This document shows, in pieces, positions 28,551-37,560 of a stretch of 64,000 bases of DNA; position 1 is the stretch's first letter; every line of letters begins with the position of its first letter. The notes beneath the pieces were generated by a model. That model saw only the letters and a list, made by a program, of their open reading frames with translations, was not told the DNA's origin and made no database searches. Both the position numbers and the translations under genes were made by a program. Source of the stretch: Dysgonamonadaceae bacterium (GTDB lineage: Bacteria; Bacteroidota; Bacteroidia; Bacteroidales; Azobacteroidaceae); assembly GCA_031253625.1 (NCBI GenBank), contig JAIRVZ010000061.1, positions 1-64,000 of the forward strand, given 5' to 3'.

Positions 28551-31500
28551 TTATTTTGCTGCCTCCAATGCTTTCAAGCGAGCCTCTAACTGTTCGTTAA
28601 TTTTTAGCAGCAACTCTATTTGCACTTGCTGTGCCTCAATCATTTGCTGTTGTTCTTGAATGGCTTTTGTTAAAATGGGGGCAAAATCGCTGTAGGCGAT
28701 AGACAATGTTTCGCCTTTGTCGAGGTCACCTTCCGTACCGCCAACAACTTCCGGTATTATCGGTTTAACTTCTTGTGCAATAAAACCTACACGCGAAACG
28801 CCCGAATTATTTTTCATCTCATAATTTACCGGATTTAATTTCATAACTTCCGATAAACCGTATTTTAATGGAGTAATATTTGTTTTTAAACGGCGATCTG
28901 AATCTATTTCCCAAGCTTTATCAGTAAGAAGTTGTTCTGCTTTTACAATCAATTTTGCTTTATCATTCCCTAAGCAAGTAGCTTCAATGAACGCTGCAGC
29001 ATTTCCTTCTATTCGGTTTGTCCTAAAACAAATCATGCCAATTAAATCTCCATTTAAAGCCGCTGAATTCTCCTCAAAAGTTCCTCTTGAAGCTCTAAAC
29101 TGGAGTGACGGAGAGCCAAATCGAGCATCCATCTCAGCTGCCCTGAATGTTTCAATTTCAATATCATTCTGTTTTTCATTTTCTTCGTAATTATAGTCAC
29201 TTACTTCTGTAATAATATGTAATGCACCTCTTGGTCTTGTCCCTTGAGGAACTTTTATACCAATACGACCATCAATCCATGCATTTTCTGTAGTATAAGT
29301 CGATCCGGCAACGTGCAGTTTTTGAAGAGGAATTGATGTCCCAATACCTACTTTTGCATTGTTTGAGTTATCGCCATTTGTGCCAAAAATGAAATGCCCG
29401 ATAGCAAGCTGATCGTCTTCCTCATTTTTTATAGTACTCTCCCCTGCATTGAATCCAATAGCGATATTATTACTGCCGGTTGTTATAAATGCCCCGGCCC
29501 CAGCACCTAATAATGTATTCGTGTTTCCGGTTGTTAACCGCCATCCGGCTCTGCTGCCGAATGCAGTATTTCTGTCTCCCACACCAAATTCCCCATTTGG
29601 AGAGTCAATTCTTGCCAACGCACCTGCACCCATAGCAGTATTTGAATGAACGTTATCTCTTCCTCGACCAACGTCAACTCCATTGATAGAAGCATCTCCA
29701 CCTACAACGGAAAATTGAGCTAAATCCGAATTTTTACTGTAGTCATAATAATCCGTATGACGAATAAAAGCAGGTCTATCTGCCCCGATAGCTACTCTTG
29801 CCATTATATAAGAACTGTCATTATTGTTGATTGATGGAGTAGTTGTTCTCATTCGGTTCCAAGGTTCGACGACGGCACCGGCCGGTTGCCATGTGCCTAC
29901 TCCGTCTTTGTCGGAAGTCAGCACATATTTATCGGTTTGCGTTCCGTCTTCGAGTCTGAAACCTGCGACAGGAATTGTTTTTGTGCCGTTTGTTTTAATG
30001 TGTAGGATATGTGTAGGATTTGTATAATTATCATTAAATCCTGCTCCGACACCTACATTTCCGAAACCATCAATTTTCATACTTATTATATCTATTTTAG
30101 ATGCTTGATTTGGAGTTGTTCTGAATTGTAATTGTCCTCTAAAAGTACCATCAGTGTTTTTTTCTTCTATTCCGTAAATGCCGGCAAACGCTGCAATTTG
30201 AGAACCGTAACCGCTGGCATGTGGTTCCGGAGCCATTTCATAGTCCCTGCCAAATAATACACCACCCAATATGTTGGTTGGGGGGCTAGGTTGCGCTACG
30301 CGGCTGACTATGCGCATGAGAGGTGCATAATAATCGCCTTCCAGCACCATGTGACCCTCTTTTATGTGAAGTTTTGCAGCAGGTATAGTGCCCGGATCAA
30401 CTCCAATACCTAATCTTCCTCCTTCATTATATGTTGAGCCGGGGTGTCTTTGTCCGGAATGTCCTATCCATACATTTTGTTGACTGCCAGTTGATTGTGC
30501 AAGGGCAGCGCTTCCCCATGTATGTAAGGGATATTTTGGGTCAACGTCAATACCCACCAGGCCGGTAAAATGAGATTTATCAGCACTGGTATAACCTACA
30601 TCAAATATGCATTTATAAGGGTTGGATCTCGCACGAACTATCAAAGTGTCATGTACAGAAACACTTCCACCTACATTTAATTTATAATTTAGTATATTTA
30701 AAAAATAGTTCTCTATGTTAACTCCGATTTTCAATCTGTCATTTACAAAAGTTTCTCCACTACCGACTGACAAGCCGTCGTAAACAGATAATCTGTAATT
30801 AGGAGATGTACTCGTTGTGCCGAGAACCACCCTTCCTTCACGAAAAACAAAGCTATTGGCCGAAAGACCATTAGAATTAAGTGTAAAACTGTATTGGTTA
30901 GTGTTGTCGAGAGAGTTCGTTCTAACGGTCGTGTTCTGAATTAATGTGCCACCCAATTGAATCGGTTTCGTACCTGTTGTAAGTCGGGTTAATCCGTTAT
31001 CGGCAGTAGCAATATCATTAACAGGATCTTTCCATGTTGCTACTCCGAGGCCGTCAGATGTCAGCACTTTGCCATTTCCTTGCGTTCCGTCAACGAGTTT
31101 GAATCCGGGAGTTGTACCAACTGTTTTGATGTCGAGTTTATAAACAGGATTAGAATTGCCAATACCAACATATCCTTTAGAGAACACTACGGCACTGTCT
31201 TTTAAGGAGGTATTTTTATTAGCATTAAAGATTATAGGATAAGTGTAAATGCTTTTACTATAATCAAAAATTAATTGATTTAAATCGGTTTCAATAGTGG
31301 TATTCTTAATTAATGTGCCACCCAATTGAATTGGTTTTGTGCCTGAAGTAGAACGTGTTAATCCGTTATCGGCAGTTACAGTATCAGAGGCACTGATTTC
31401 TTTTATCCATTTTGCGCCATCCCAATAATAAACACCGATTCCGGTGGTTACTCCCGCATCATTTTTTAGAGCTGCGTTTGTGTTGTAGACGATTGCTCCT

Positions 31501-31745
31501 TTCAAATCTGCTAAATTTACAGGTTTTTCGCTAAACGGTGTTAAATCGGTTATAGTTGCTAAAGAAACATTAGTTAATCGCAAACTGCCAATATAACCTC
31601 CTGTATTGCTGTTTAATTCCAACGCAGTGCCTTTAACGGGCTCTGTATCCTGACCTATTTTTACTTGTGCATGTGTGGTAGCTACCGACATTAAGGCCAC
31701 TAATGTGATTAAGACTTTTAATTTTTGAATAGTTTTCATAATCAT
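28551..31745 (-). CDS. Large exported tail-fibre-like protein with S74 intramolecular chaperone end
   Basis: 1064 residues. Signal peptide ends at TTHAQ; the ATG at 31739 (MKTIQK) is as likely as that at 31745. The body has repeated GIGTS/LHI-type segments (VGIGNSNPVYKLDIKT, VGIGTSIPLQKLHVAG) typical of trimeric fibre proteins. At the C-terminus SDRRLKTNITPL...VGFIAQEV...YSDFAPILTKAIQEQQ is the peptidase S74 chaperone of endosialidase, with the catalytic Ser-Asp at the SDRRLK motif, followed by a coiled coil to the end. In phage fibres this domain trimerises and then cleaves itself off. Here it is on a Sec-exported protein, so a surface fibre is inferred. A regulator gene lies just upstream. 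Confidence 0.85.
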   Translation of the reverse strand: MIMKTIQKLKVLITLVALMSVATTHAQVKIGQDTEPVKGTALELNSNTGGYIGSLRLTNVSLATITDLTPFSEKPVNLADLKGAIVYNTNAALKNDAGVTTGIGVYYWDGAKWIKEISASDTVTADNGLTRSTSGTKPIQLGGTLIKNTTIETDLNQLIFDYSKSIYTYPIIFNANKNTSLKDSAVVFSKGYVGIGNSNPVYKLDIKTVGTTPGFKLVDGTQGNGKVLTSDGLGVATWKDPVNDIATADNGLTRLTTGTKPIQLGGTLIQNTTVRTNSLDNTNQYSFTLNSNGLSANSFVFREGRVVLGTTSTSPNYRLSVYDGLSVGSGETFVNDRLKIGVNIENYFLNILNYKLNVGGSVSVHDTLIVRARSNPYKCIFDVGYTSADKSHFTGLVGIDVDPKYPLHTWGSAALAQSTGSQQNVWIGHSGQRHPGSTYNEGGRLGIGVDPGTIPAAKLHIKEGHMVLEGDYYAPLMRIVSRVAQPSPPTNILGGVLFGRDYEMAPEPHASGYGSQIAAFAGIYGIEEKNTDGTFRGQLQFRTTPNQASKIDIISMKIDGFGNVGVGAGFNDNYTNPTHILHIKTNGTKTIPVAGFRLEDGTQTDKYVLTSDKDGVGTWQPAGAVVEPWNRMRTTTPSINNNDSSYIMARVAIGADRPAFIRHTDYYDYSKNSDLAQFSVVGGDASINGVDVGRGRDNVHSNTAMGAGALARIDSPNGEFGVGDRNTAFGSRAGWRLTTGNTNTLLGAGAGAFITTGSNNIAIGFNAGESTIKNEEDDQLAIGHFIFGTNGDNSNNAKVGIGTSIPLQKLHVAGSTYTTENAWIDGRIGIKVPQGTRPRGALHIITEVSDYNYEENEKQNDIEIETFRAAEMDARFGSPSLQFRASRGTFEENSAALNGDLIGMICFRTNRIEGNAAAFIEATCLGNDKAKLIVKAEQLLTDKAWEIDSDRRLKTNITPLKYGLSEVMKLNPVNYEMKNNSGVSRVGFIAQEVKPIIPEVVGGTEGDLDKGETLSIAYSDFAPILTKAIQEQQQMIEAQQVQIELLLKINEQLEARLKALEAAK

Positions 31746-32021
31746 TTTCTTTTTTCATTTTTAATATGCATTGTTTGTTAATTATTAATTGTCAATTGTA
31801 AAAAACTCCGGTGTTCCTTATCATACACATAAATAAAAAAGATAAAAAAGAAACTTTTTTTACAAAAAGTCTATTGCCGTATTTTCACAAATATGGACTG
31901 CCAAATTTCTTAACAATGAAAAAGGAAACACCGGAGATAATGAGTTTGAATTTTTTTAAAAATGTGTGAGTAAATTGCATTAATTTCTTTTTCTCGACAA
32001 TTTATTTATAGTGCAAAGGTA
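31746..32021 (-). promoter_or_regulatory. Long leader and -7 box of the S74/tail-fibre gene
   Basis: The 356-nt gap 31746-32101 contains a -7 box TACCTTTG on the minus strand (32014-32021) without a clear -33. Transcription from it would start near 32007 and give a ~260-nt leader. In that leader CTCCGGTGTTCCTT (31806-31819) can pair with AAGGAAACACCGGAG (31922-31936), leaving ~100 nt inside. A long structured leader suggests post-transcriptional control. No known riboswitch consensus is recognised. Confidence 0.45.
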
Positions 32022-32101
32022 AAACGGTAGGTTAGAAAACGACGGAACAAAATTGTGCAAAAACGGAACATTTTTGTACAAATTTGATTGTATTTAATTT
32101 T

Positions 32102-33898
32102 TCAGGCAGTGGGAACGGTTGTTTTTATTGAATTTCGATAATCTTTTGGAGCCATGTTGTATTTGGAACTAAATTGTCGTCGGAAATTTTGCACGGTTCC
32201 GAAACCTACCGTATCAGAAATTTCTTCTATCGACAGGTCGGATCGTTCGAGCAACTGTATGGCATCCTTCAGGCGAAGAAAGTTGACGTAATCTTTAAAT
32301 TGCATTTTAAGACAGGATTCCATTGTTTCGGAAAACATTCTTCTGTTTGTCCCTAAACGTTCAATCACAAGATCTTGAGTAATGGTAGAGTCGCGGTAAA
32401 TCTTATCTTTGAACAAAAAGTTGCGGACAGCGATACACAATTTATCCATGCGGCTTTCGACACATAAGTCGTTGTCGATTGTTTCCGGATTTTCTATTTC
32501 CGGGGCCAAAGAGGTTTTGACAAGCATCTCATTTATTCGCTCTTCGTGTTGGGTAGCTAATTCTTTGATTTGTTGCGCTAACGTATGGTTCTTTTTGGTA
32601 ACTTTCCGGCTGTAGTATGTTCTAATTCCGAAAGCGATTGCCAACACGATGCAGACAACGAGGGTAGAGATAAAATAACTGTGTTGGAGTTTCTTTTCGG
32701 TAACGTGTTTGTCTACTTCGTATTGGGTGCGGATTTCGTCGAGTTGAGCGTTGTTTTCCAACAAACGAATAGAGTCGTTGCGCTGAAATGCCATTTCAGA
32801 AACCGAATATGCTTCTTCCGCGCGTCCCATTTTGCTTAATATGTGTGCTTTTTTCTTTAATAAGTGAACCGTATAACTTAATTCTCCGCGATTAGTGCAA
32901 TCATCAATGTTTTTATCGATCCAATCAATAGCACTATCGTACTCTTCACGGTTCTCACAAATAACAGTTTTAATATTCCATATAAAATACAACTCCATAG
33001 GGGTGATTATTGGGCTCAAGGAATCGCAATATAACTCGGCTTCGTCGTATTTTCTTTTTTCAATATAAATGTTGGCATAGGATCTATAGTAGTATCTTAA
33101 ATCCGGATCTGGATAATTGAAAGTTTTTTCAAAGTCGATCGTATGTTTTTTCCAAACAGGCATTAGAGAAAGACACTCGTTTATTTTATCTTGACAAATC
33201 AAGGCTTCTGCCAACCCATCGTATCCGTTTGACACTAAATAATAATTAGCCGCTTGTCCGGGTTCTTCTTTAATCAGTTTTAACGCATTTTTTATTGTTT
33301 CTTTATAGTATTTTTCTGCTTCGTCATAACGTTTTTCCATTTTATATATATCTGCTATTAGAGAGGCTGCTTGGATTACTCCATATAAATAATCTTCCCG
33401 TTTGGCTTCTGCATACATTTGCTTGACTCCTTCTATCATGCGTTTATAATCTCCACCGCTCGTTCCGTATAGTACTAACAGGCCCCTATAATAATCGTAG
33501 TAGTTTTTATGGAAACCATTTTTCTTAAAGAAGGGCAGATATTCGTTTGCTTTCTGCTCAAATTTATCAAATATTAAGGAATTCCACAAGCAAGCAAGTT
33601 CATTTTGGTAAGCTATACTTTCGTATTCTTTGTTTTGTTGTTTACGTGCTTCGCGGATAAAGTCGTTTATGTATTGTAACTTTAAGTCAATTTCTTCTTC
33701 CGGAAATTGCAGGTTTACCCATGTTAATGTTCTGTATGCTTTTAATTTTTCTTCGCCTTTTGTCGATGAGATTACTTTTAGGAGCGAATCTTTTTTGTGC
33801 TGAAAATCGCTGTTTTGTCCGTAAATAGTCGTTACGGAAATAAAACAGATAAGCAGGCAAAACAGCCCTTGTATGAAAAATCGGATTATGAGTTTCAC
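32102..33898 (-). CDS. TPR sensor with transmembrane segment and AraC-type DNA-binding domain
   Basis: 598 residues. Signal peptide or first helix (1-28), TPR-like helices (~40-395), a transmembrane helix (~408-428, STLVVCIVLAIAFGIRTYY), a coiled linker, then a C-terminal AraC/XylS helix-turn-helix (~500-590, AIQLLERSDLSIEEISDTVG then FRRQFSSKYNMAPKDYR). This topology puts the TPR part in the periplasm and DNA binding in the cytoplasm, resembling one-component regulators of Bacteroidota. It lies upstream of the S74 fibre gene on the same strand and may regulate it; that is inference. It has its own consensus promoter. Confidence 0.8.
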   Translation of the reverse strand: MKLIIRFFIQGLFCLLICFISVTTIYGQNSDFQHKKDSLLKVISSTKGEEKLKAYRTLTWVNLQFPEEEIDLKLQYINDFIREARKQQNKEYESIAYQNELACLWNSLIFDKFEQKANEYLPFFKKNGFHKNYYDYYRGLLVLYGTSGGDYKRMIEGVKQMYAEAKREDYLYGVIQAASLIADIYKMEKRYDEAEKYYKETIKNALKLIKEEPGQAANYYLVSNGYDGLAEALICQDKINECLSLMPVWKKHTIDFEKTFNYPDPDLRYYYRSYANIYIEKRKYDEAELYCDSLSPIITPMELYFIWNIKTVICENREEYDSAIDWIDKNIDDCTNRGELSYTVHLLKKKAHILSKMGRAEEAYSVSEMAFQRNDSIRLLENNAQLDEIRTQYEVDKHVTEKKLQHSYFISTLVVCIVLAIAFGIRTYYSRKVTKKNHTLAQQIKELATQHEERINEMLVKTSLAPEIENPETIDNDLCVESRMDKLCIAVRNFLFKDKIYRDSTITQDLVIERLGTNRRMFSETMESCLKMQFKDYVNFLRLKDAIQLLERSDLSIEEISDTVGFGTVQNFRRQFSSKYNMAPKDYRNSIKTTVPTA

Positions 33899-33931
33899 TT
33901 ATGTGTGTCGTCAAGTTTAATCTTGACGGCA

Positions 33932-33962
33932 CAAAGATAAAGATTTTCTAAAATAATTCAAA
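33932..33962 (-). promoter_or_regulatory. Consensus promoter of the TPR/AraC regulator
   Basis: On the minus strand TTTG (33959-33962), a 19-nt spacer and TATCTTTG (33932-33939) match the Bacteroidota consensus exactly. Predicted start is ~33926, ~27 nt before the ATG at 33898. The -33 box abuts the end of the O-methyltransferase gene, so the regulator is transcribed separately from it. Confidence 0.75.
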
Positions 33963-33970
33963 ACTTTATT

Positions 33971-34615
33971 TTATAACTGATGTTCTTGAGGTAGTAGTCG
34001 TTTCCAAATCAGCGTGAGTCCGTCTCTTAACGGAATTATAACTTTTTCTATTCTTTTGTCGTTGGCGATTTTATCGTTAAATTGCTGGATGCCGATAGTT
34101 TGTTTGTCGGTAGGATGCGGCTCTTCGAGCACTTTCCCATCCCAAAGCGTGTTGTCGGCGATAATCAATCCACCCGGTCGTACTTTGTCAAAAATTAAGT
34201 CATAGTATTTGGAATACAACCTTTTATCCGCATCGATGAATACTAAATCGAAAGTTTCATCCAGTTCGGGAATAATGCTCAGCGCGTCGCCTATATGTAA
34301 TTTTATTTTTTCTTTATGCTCCGACAGATTGAAATATTTCAATATAAAATCTTCGAGTTCATCGTCGATTTCAATCGTATGTATAAGTCCTGTATCAGAC
34401 AAAGCCTCTGCCATACACAGCGTTGCATATCCGGTGTAAGTGCCGATTTCCAATATTCTTTCCGGGCATAGCATCCGGCAAAACATTTTCAATATGCGGC
34501 CTTGCAAGTGTCCGGAAAGCATTCTCGGACGCAATAGATTTACATGCGCATCGCGATTCAGGCGAGCCAAAAGTTCGCCTTCTTCGTCGATATGGCTGAG
34601 GATGTAGTTATTCAT
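33971..34615 (-). CDS. Class I SAM-dependent O-methyltransferase
   Basis: 214 residues, Methyltransf_3 (catechol O-methyltransferase-like) family. Motif I is ILEIGTYTGYATLCMAE (~59-75), the acidic end of strand 2 is THTIEIDDEL, and the metal-binding LVFIDADKRLYSKYY and ADNTLWDGKV follow. The acceptor is unknown; family members methylate phenols or caffeoyl-CoA-like substrates. The gene overlaps the end of pyk by 8 nt, so it is translationally coupled to it. In other Bacteroidales it is followed by rbfA, but here two foreign-looking genes intervene. Confidence 0.88.
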   Translation of the reverse strand: MNNYILSHIDEEGELLARLNRDAHVNLLRPRMLSGHLQGRILKMFCRMLCPERILEIGTYTGYATLCMAEALSDTGLIHTIEIDDELEDFILKYFNLSEHKEKIKLHIGDALSIIPELDETFDLVFIDADKRLYSKYYDLIFDKVRPGGLIIADNTLWDGKVLEEPHPTDKQTIGIQQFNDKIANDKRIEKVIIPLRDGLTLIWKRLLPQEHQL

Positions 34616-36059
34616 TAAAAGTCAGCAACTTGAATTTCTCCGATGCATCTAAAATTTTCGCTACATTGTTAAGTTCCAAAAATGAGGTACAACCTCCTGC
34701 TCCGAAACTACTTCCGAGGTAAGCAACCATATCGTTGCGATTAATCATTTTTTCGTTCAACAATTGTTCCAACGCATGGATAAAATATTGTTTAGTATCA
34801 TGTTCGTCTTCCCGGTGAACAGCCCAAACTCCATAAGACAGAGACAATTCGCGCATGGTTCTTTCTCGGTAGCAAACGGCATATACGGTAGCCCGGCCTT
34901 TGAATGCCGCCAAATAACGAGCGGTCTTTCCTGTAAAACTATCGGTTATAATGGCTTTTACATGTAATTTTAGCGATGTTTTTACAGCTTGTTTCGCCAA
35001 GAATGAAGTAACATCCAAATCGTCATTTGGTATGGGTACCCGAACGTCATTTTCCAGCAATTTGGTTTTTTCTGCCTCATGAGCCACACGAGCCATAACA
35101 CGCACAGACTCAACAGGATATTTCCCGTAAGCAGTTTCTCCGCTCAACATCACTGCATCCGCACGATAATAAATCGCGTTGGCAATATCGGTTACTTCCG
35201 CACGCGTGGGACGAGGATTGGTAATCATCGATTGCAACATTTGAGTGGCCACAATTACAGGCTTTTTGGCTGCAATACACTTGCGGATAATAATGCGTTG
35301 TAGTCCGGGAATTTTCTCCTGAGCAATCTCGATTCCCAAATCTCCACGGGCAACCATAATTCCGTAAGACGCATCGATTATCTCGTCGATGTTGTCGACA
35401 CCCTCCTGATTTTCTATTTTTGAAATAATCTTAATCTGACTGTTTTGTTCGTCCAAAATATGCTGAATATCCAATATGTCCTGTTTGTTTCTCACAAAAG
35501 AATGTGCAATAAAATCGATTCCCGCATCGATCGCAAACCGAATGTTTTTCCTGTCTTTTTCTGTTACCGATGGCAGGTTAAGTCTCAGTCCCGGGACATT
35601 TACGCCCTTGCGACTTCCAATGATGGCATCGTTCATCGCCATACAAACCAATACATCTTTCTCCTTTTCAATTACTTTTAACTCAACTTCTCCATCGTCA
35701 ATCAAAATCAGGCTGCCAATTCTTACATCATCTACAAATTTAGAATAGCTGACATAGAGCAATTTACATGAACTGATGCCATTCGGATTTCCCATTATTC
35801 TTATAGTATCTCCGGTTTTAAGTTCGATTGGACTTTCGGATACAGTGGTACGGATTTCCGGGCCTTTGGTATCCATTAATATTCCGATTCGATTGGAAAC
35901 TTTCCTTGTATTTTCGATGATTTTAATGAATCCGGCTTCATCTAAATGGGCAGAATTCAGACGTACAACATTCATTCCTTCTTTGAATAAAGATTGCAGG
36001 AAATCGACATCACAACGTTTGTCTGAAATAGTAGCTACTATTTTTGTATGTTTCAACAT
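34608..36059 (-). CDS. pyk: Pyruvate kinase
   Basis: 483 residues, the usual length. Converts PEP and ADP to pyruvate and ATP. Seen: N-terminal KIVATISDKRCD, NVVRLNSAH, the DTKGPEIRT substrate segment, the K-containing ISKIENQEGV and the metal-binding MVARGDLGIEI signature, the MLQSMITNPRPTRAEVTDIA region, and a C-terminal allosteric domain. It follows aroQ after a 56-nt gap containing one arm of a palindromic element, and overlaps the methyltransferase gene by 8 nt. Confidence 0.96.
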   Translation of the reverse strand: MLKHTKIVATISDKRCDVDFLQSLFKEGMNVVRLNSAHLDEAGFIKIIENTRKVSNRIGILMDTKGPEIRTTVSESPIELKTGDTIRIMGNPNGISSCKLLYVSYSKFVDDVRIGSLILIDDGEVELKVIEKEKDVLVCMAMNDAIIGSRKGVNVPGLRLNLPSVTEKDRKNIRFAIDAGIDFIAHSFVRNKQDILDIQHILDEQNSQIKIISKIENQEGVDNIDEIIDASYGIMVARGDLGIEIAQEKIPGLQRIIIRKCIAAKKPVIVATQMLQSMITNPRPTRAEVTDIANAIYYRADAVMLSGETAYGKYPVESVRVMARVAHEAEKTKLLENDVRVPIPNDDLDVTSFLAKQAVKTSLKLHVKAIITDSFTGKTARYLAAFKGRATVYAVCYRERTMRELSLSYGVWAVHREDEHDTKQYFIHALEQLLNEKMINRNDMVAYLGSSFGAGGCTSFLELNNVAKILDASEKFKLLTFNE

Positions 36060-36071
36060 ATTAATTTAATT

Positions 36072-36155
36072 ACCCCCAACTCCTAAGGGGAGTTAAGGCA
36101 GTGAATTTATATATTTTATGCTATAGCAAAGTCCCTTTTAGGGGATATAGGGGTA
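36072..36155. repeat. ~100-bp palindromic element, diverged copy 2, overlapping the 3' end of aroQ
   Basis: Left arm ACCCCCAACTCCTAAGGGGA and right arm GTCCCTTTTAGGGGATATAG plus GGGT, loop containing GGCAGTGAATTTATATATTT (compare GGCAGTTAAATATTT in copy 1). The whole right arm (36131-36155) is inside the aroQ reading frame and encodes the last residues of the protein. Confidence 0.75.
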
Positions 36156-36562
36156 AAAGACTCAACCGCTAACCGGTATGAATCCATACCAAAACCGGCA
36201 ATAATCCCTTTACAGACTGCCGAAATTTTGGACTCATGCCTAAAAGCCTCGCGTGCATGAACATTCGAAATATGTACTTCAATCACAGGAGTAGTTATGG
36301 CTTTGATTGCATCATGCAAAGCAATAGAAGTATGTGTGTATGCTCCTGCATTCAAAATGATTCCGTCAAAAGTGAATCCTGTTTCATGAATTTTATCTAT
36401 CAATTCTCCTTCAATATTACTCTGAAAATATTCTATCGCAATATTGGGATAGTTTTTCCTCAAAGAGAGCAGATAAGAATCAAAAGAAGTATTACCGTAA
36501 ACATCCGGTTCCCGTTTTCCCAACAGGTTCAGATTAGGCCCGTTAATTATTTGAATTTTCAT
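36116..36562 (-). CDS. aroQ: 3-Dehydroquinate dehydratase, type II
   Basis: 148 residues from the ATG at 36562 (MKIQIINGPNLN). An in-frame ATG at 36589 would give 157, but lies 2-3 nt after the predicted transcription start. The enzyme dehydrates 3-dehydroquinate in the shikimate pathway. Family motifs NGPNLNLLGKREPDVYG, the flexible-loop Tyr, VEVHISNVHAREAFRHES (catalytic His) and IAGFGMDSYRLAVE are intact. The final FTPISPKRDFAIA is not family-like. It is encoded by the arm of a palindromic repeat, so the native C-terminus was apparently replaced. The gene is divergent from xerD and leads the pyk operon. Confidence 0.93.
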   Translation of the reverse strand: MKIQIINGPNLNLLGKREPDVYGNTSFDSYLLSLRKNYPNIAIEYFQSNIEGELIDKIHETGFTFDGIILNAGAYTHTSIALHDAIKAITTPVIEVHISNVHAREAFRHESKISAVCKGIIAGFGMDSYRLAVESFTPISPKRDFAIA

Positions 36563-36597
36563 ATTTGATTTATTACCTTTGTTTTGCATTTAGACTG

Positions 36598-36629
36598 CAA
36601 AAATAGTCAATAATCATTGATATGACAAA
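36598..36629 (-). promoter_or_regulatory. Promoter of aroQ, overlapping the xerD start codon
   Basis: Minus-strand TTTG (36626-36629), 20-nt spacer and TATTTTTG (36598-36605) fit the Bacteroidota consensus. The -33 box falls in the first codons of divergent xerD. Predicted start ~36591, which favours the ATG at 36562 for aroQ. Confidence 0.65.
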
Positions 36630-37524
36630 ACATAACAATAATTTAATAACGTCTTATCGCGCGCATTTGATGTTGGAAAAATCTCTTTCCGGAAATTCCA
36701 TCGATGCTTATATGAGCGATTTAGACAAATTGATACGTTTTTTGTCGGATGAGAATAAGAAAGTTGAAGAAGTTTCTTTGAATGATTTACAGCAATTCGT
36801 CGCTCAATTGTATGATTTGGATATACATGCCCGTTCCGTAGCCCGGATTATTTCCGGCATCAAGTCGTTTTATAAATTTCTTGTTTTGGACGATTATATT
36901 CAAAACGACCCTACAGAATTATTGGAATCTCCTAAAATCGGACTTAAACTTCCGGAAGTGTTAACCGTAGTGGAAATCAATAACATCATATCGACCATAG
37001 ATTTATCATTACCCGAAGGACAGCGCAACCGGGCGATTCTCGAAACTCTTTACAGTTGCGGACTGCGCGTGTCTGAACTCATATCCCTGCGTTTTTCCGA
37101 TATGTATTTGGACGAAGGTTTTATCCGTGTTTTAGGAAAGGGCGGCAAACAACGATTGGTCCCGATTTCGCCTGTAGCCATTAAAGAAATCAAATTGTAT
37201 TTGATAGACAGGCACTTGATTAAAATAAAAAAAGGACACGAAGATATTTTATTCTTGAGTAAAAGAGGAACTGCGCTTTCTCGCATCATGATTTTTCACA
37301 TCATCAAACAACAAACCGAAGCCGCAGGAATCAAAAAGACAGTAAGTCCACACACTTTTCGTCATTCTTTTGCCACTCATTTATTGGAAGGCGGAGCCAA
37401 TTTAAGAGCCATACAACAGATGCTCGGCCACGAAAAAATAACTACAACAGAGATATATACGCATTTGGATAGAGATTTTTTGCGTAGCGAAATTTTAGAG
37501 CATCATCCGCGGAATAAACGTTAA
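36622..37524 (+). CDS. xerD: Tyrosine recombinase XerD
   Basis: 300 residues. An N-terminal SAM-like core-binding domain (~10-95) and catalytic domain (~110-295) carry the full tyrosine-recombinase set: Arg in SCGLRVSELISL, Lys in GKGGKQR, HTFRHSFATHLLEGG (His and Arg), LGHEKI (His) and the nucleophilic Tyr in TTTEIYTH. It resolves chromosome dimers at dif with XerC. Chromosomal context (divergent from aroQ-pyk) and length argue for the housekeeping XerD rather than an element integrase. No dif site was recognised nearby. Confidence 0.93.
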   Translation: MTKHNNNLITSYRAHLMLEKSLSGNSIDAYMSDLDKLIRFLSDENKKVEEVSLNDLQQFVAQLYDLDIHARSVARIISGIKSFYKFLVLDDYIQNDPTELLESPKIGLKLPEVLTVVEINNIISTIDLSLPEGQRNRAILETLYSCGLRVSELISLRFSDMYLDEGFIRVLGKGGKQRLVPISPVAIKEIKLYLIDRHLIKIKKGHEDILFLSKRGTALSRIMIFHIIKQQTEAAGIKKTVSPHTFRHSFATHLLEGGANLRAIQQMLGHEKITTTEIYTHLDRDFLRSEILEHHPRNKR

Positions 37525-37560
37525 AATATTAGATGCGCTTATTTTTTTGTTATGTTTCTG

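Noticed and set aside
28551..31745. Prophage tail-fibre gene
   Set aside because: It has a Sec signal peptide and no other phage structural, lysis or integrase genes nearby.
36622..37524. Integrase of a mobile element
   Set aside because: Length, motif set and position divergent from aroQ-pyk fit chromosomal XerD; no attachment-site repeats or other element genes are adjacent.
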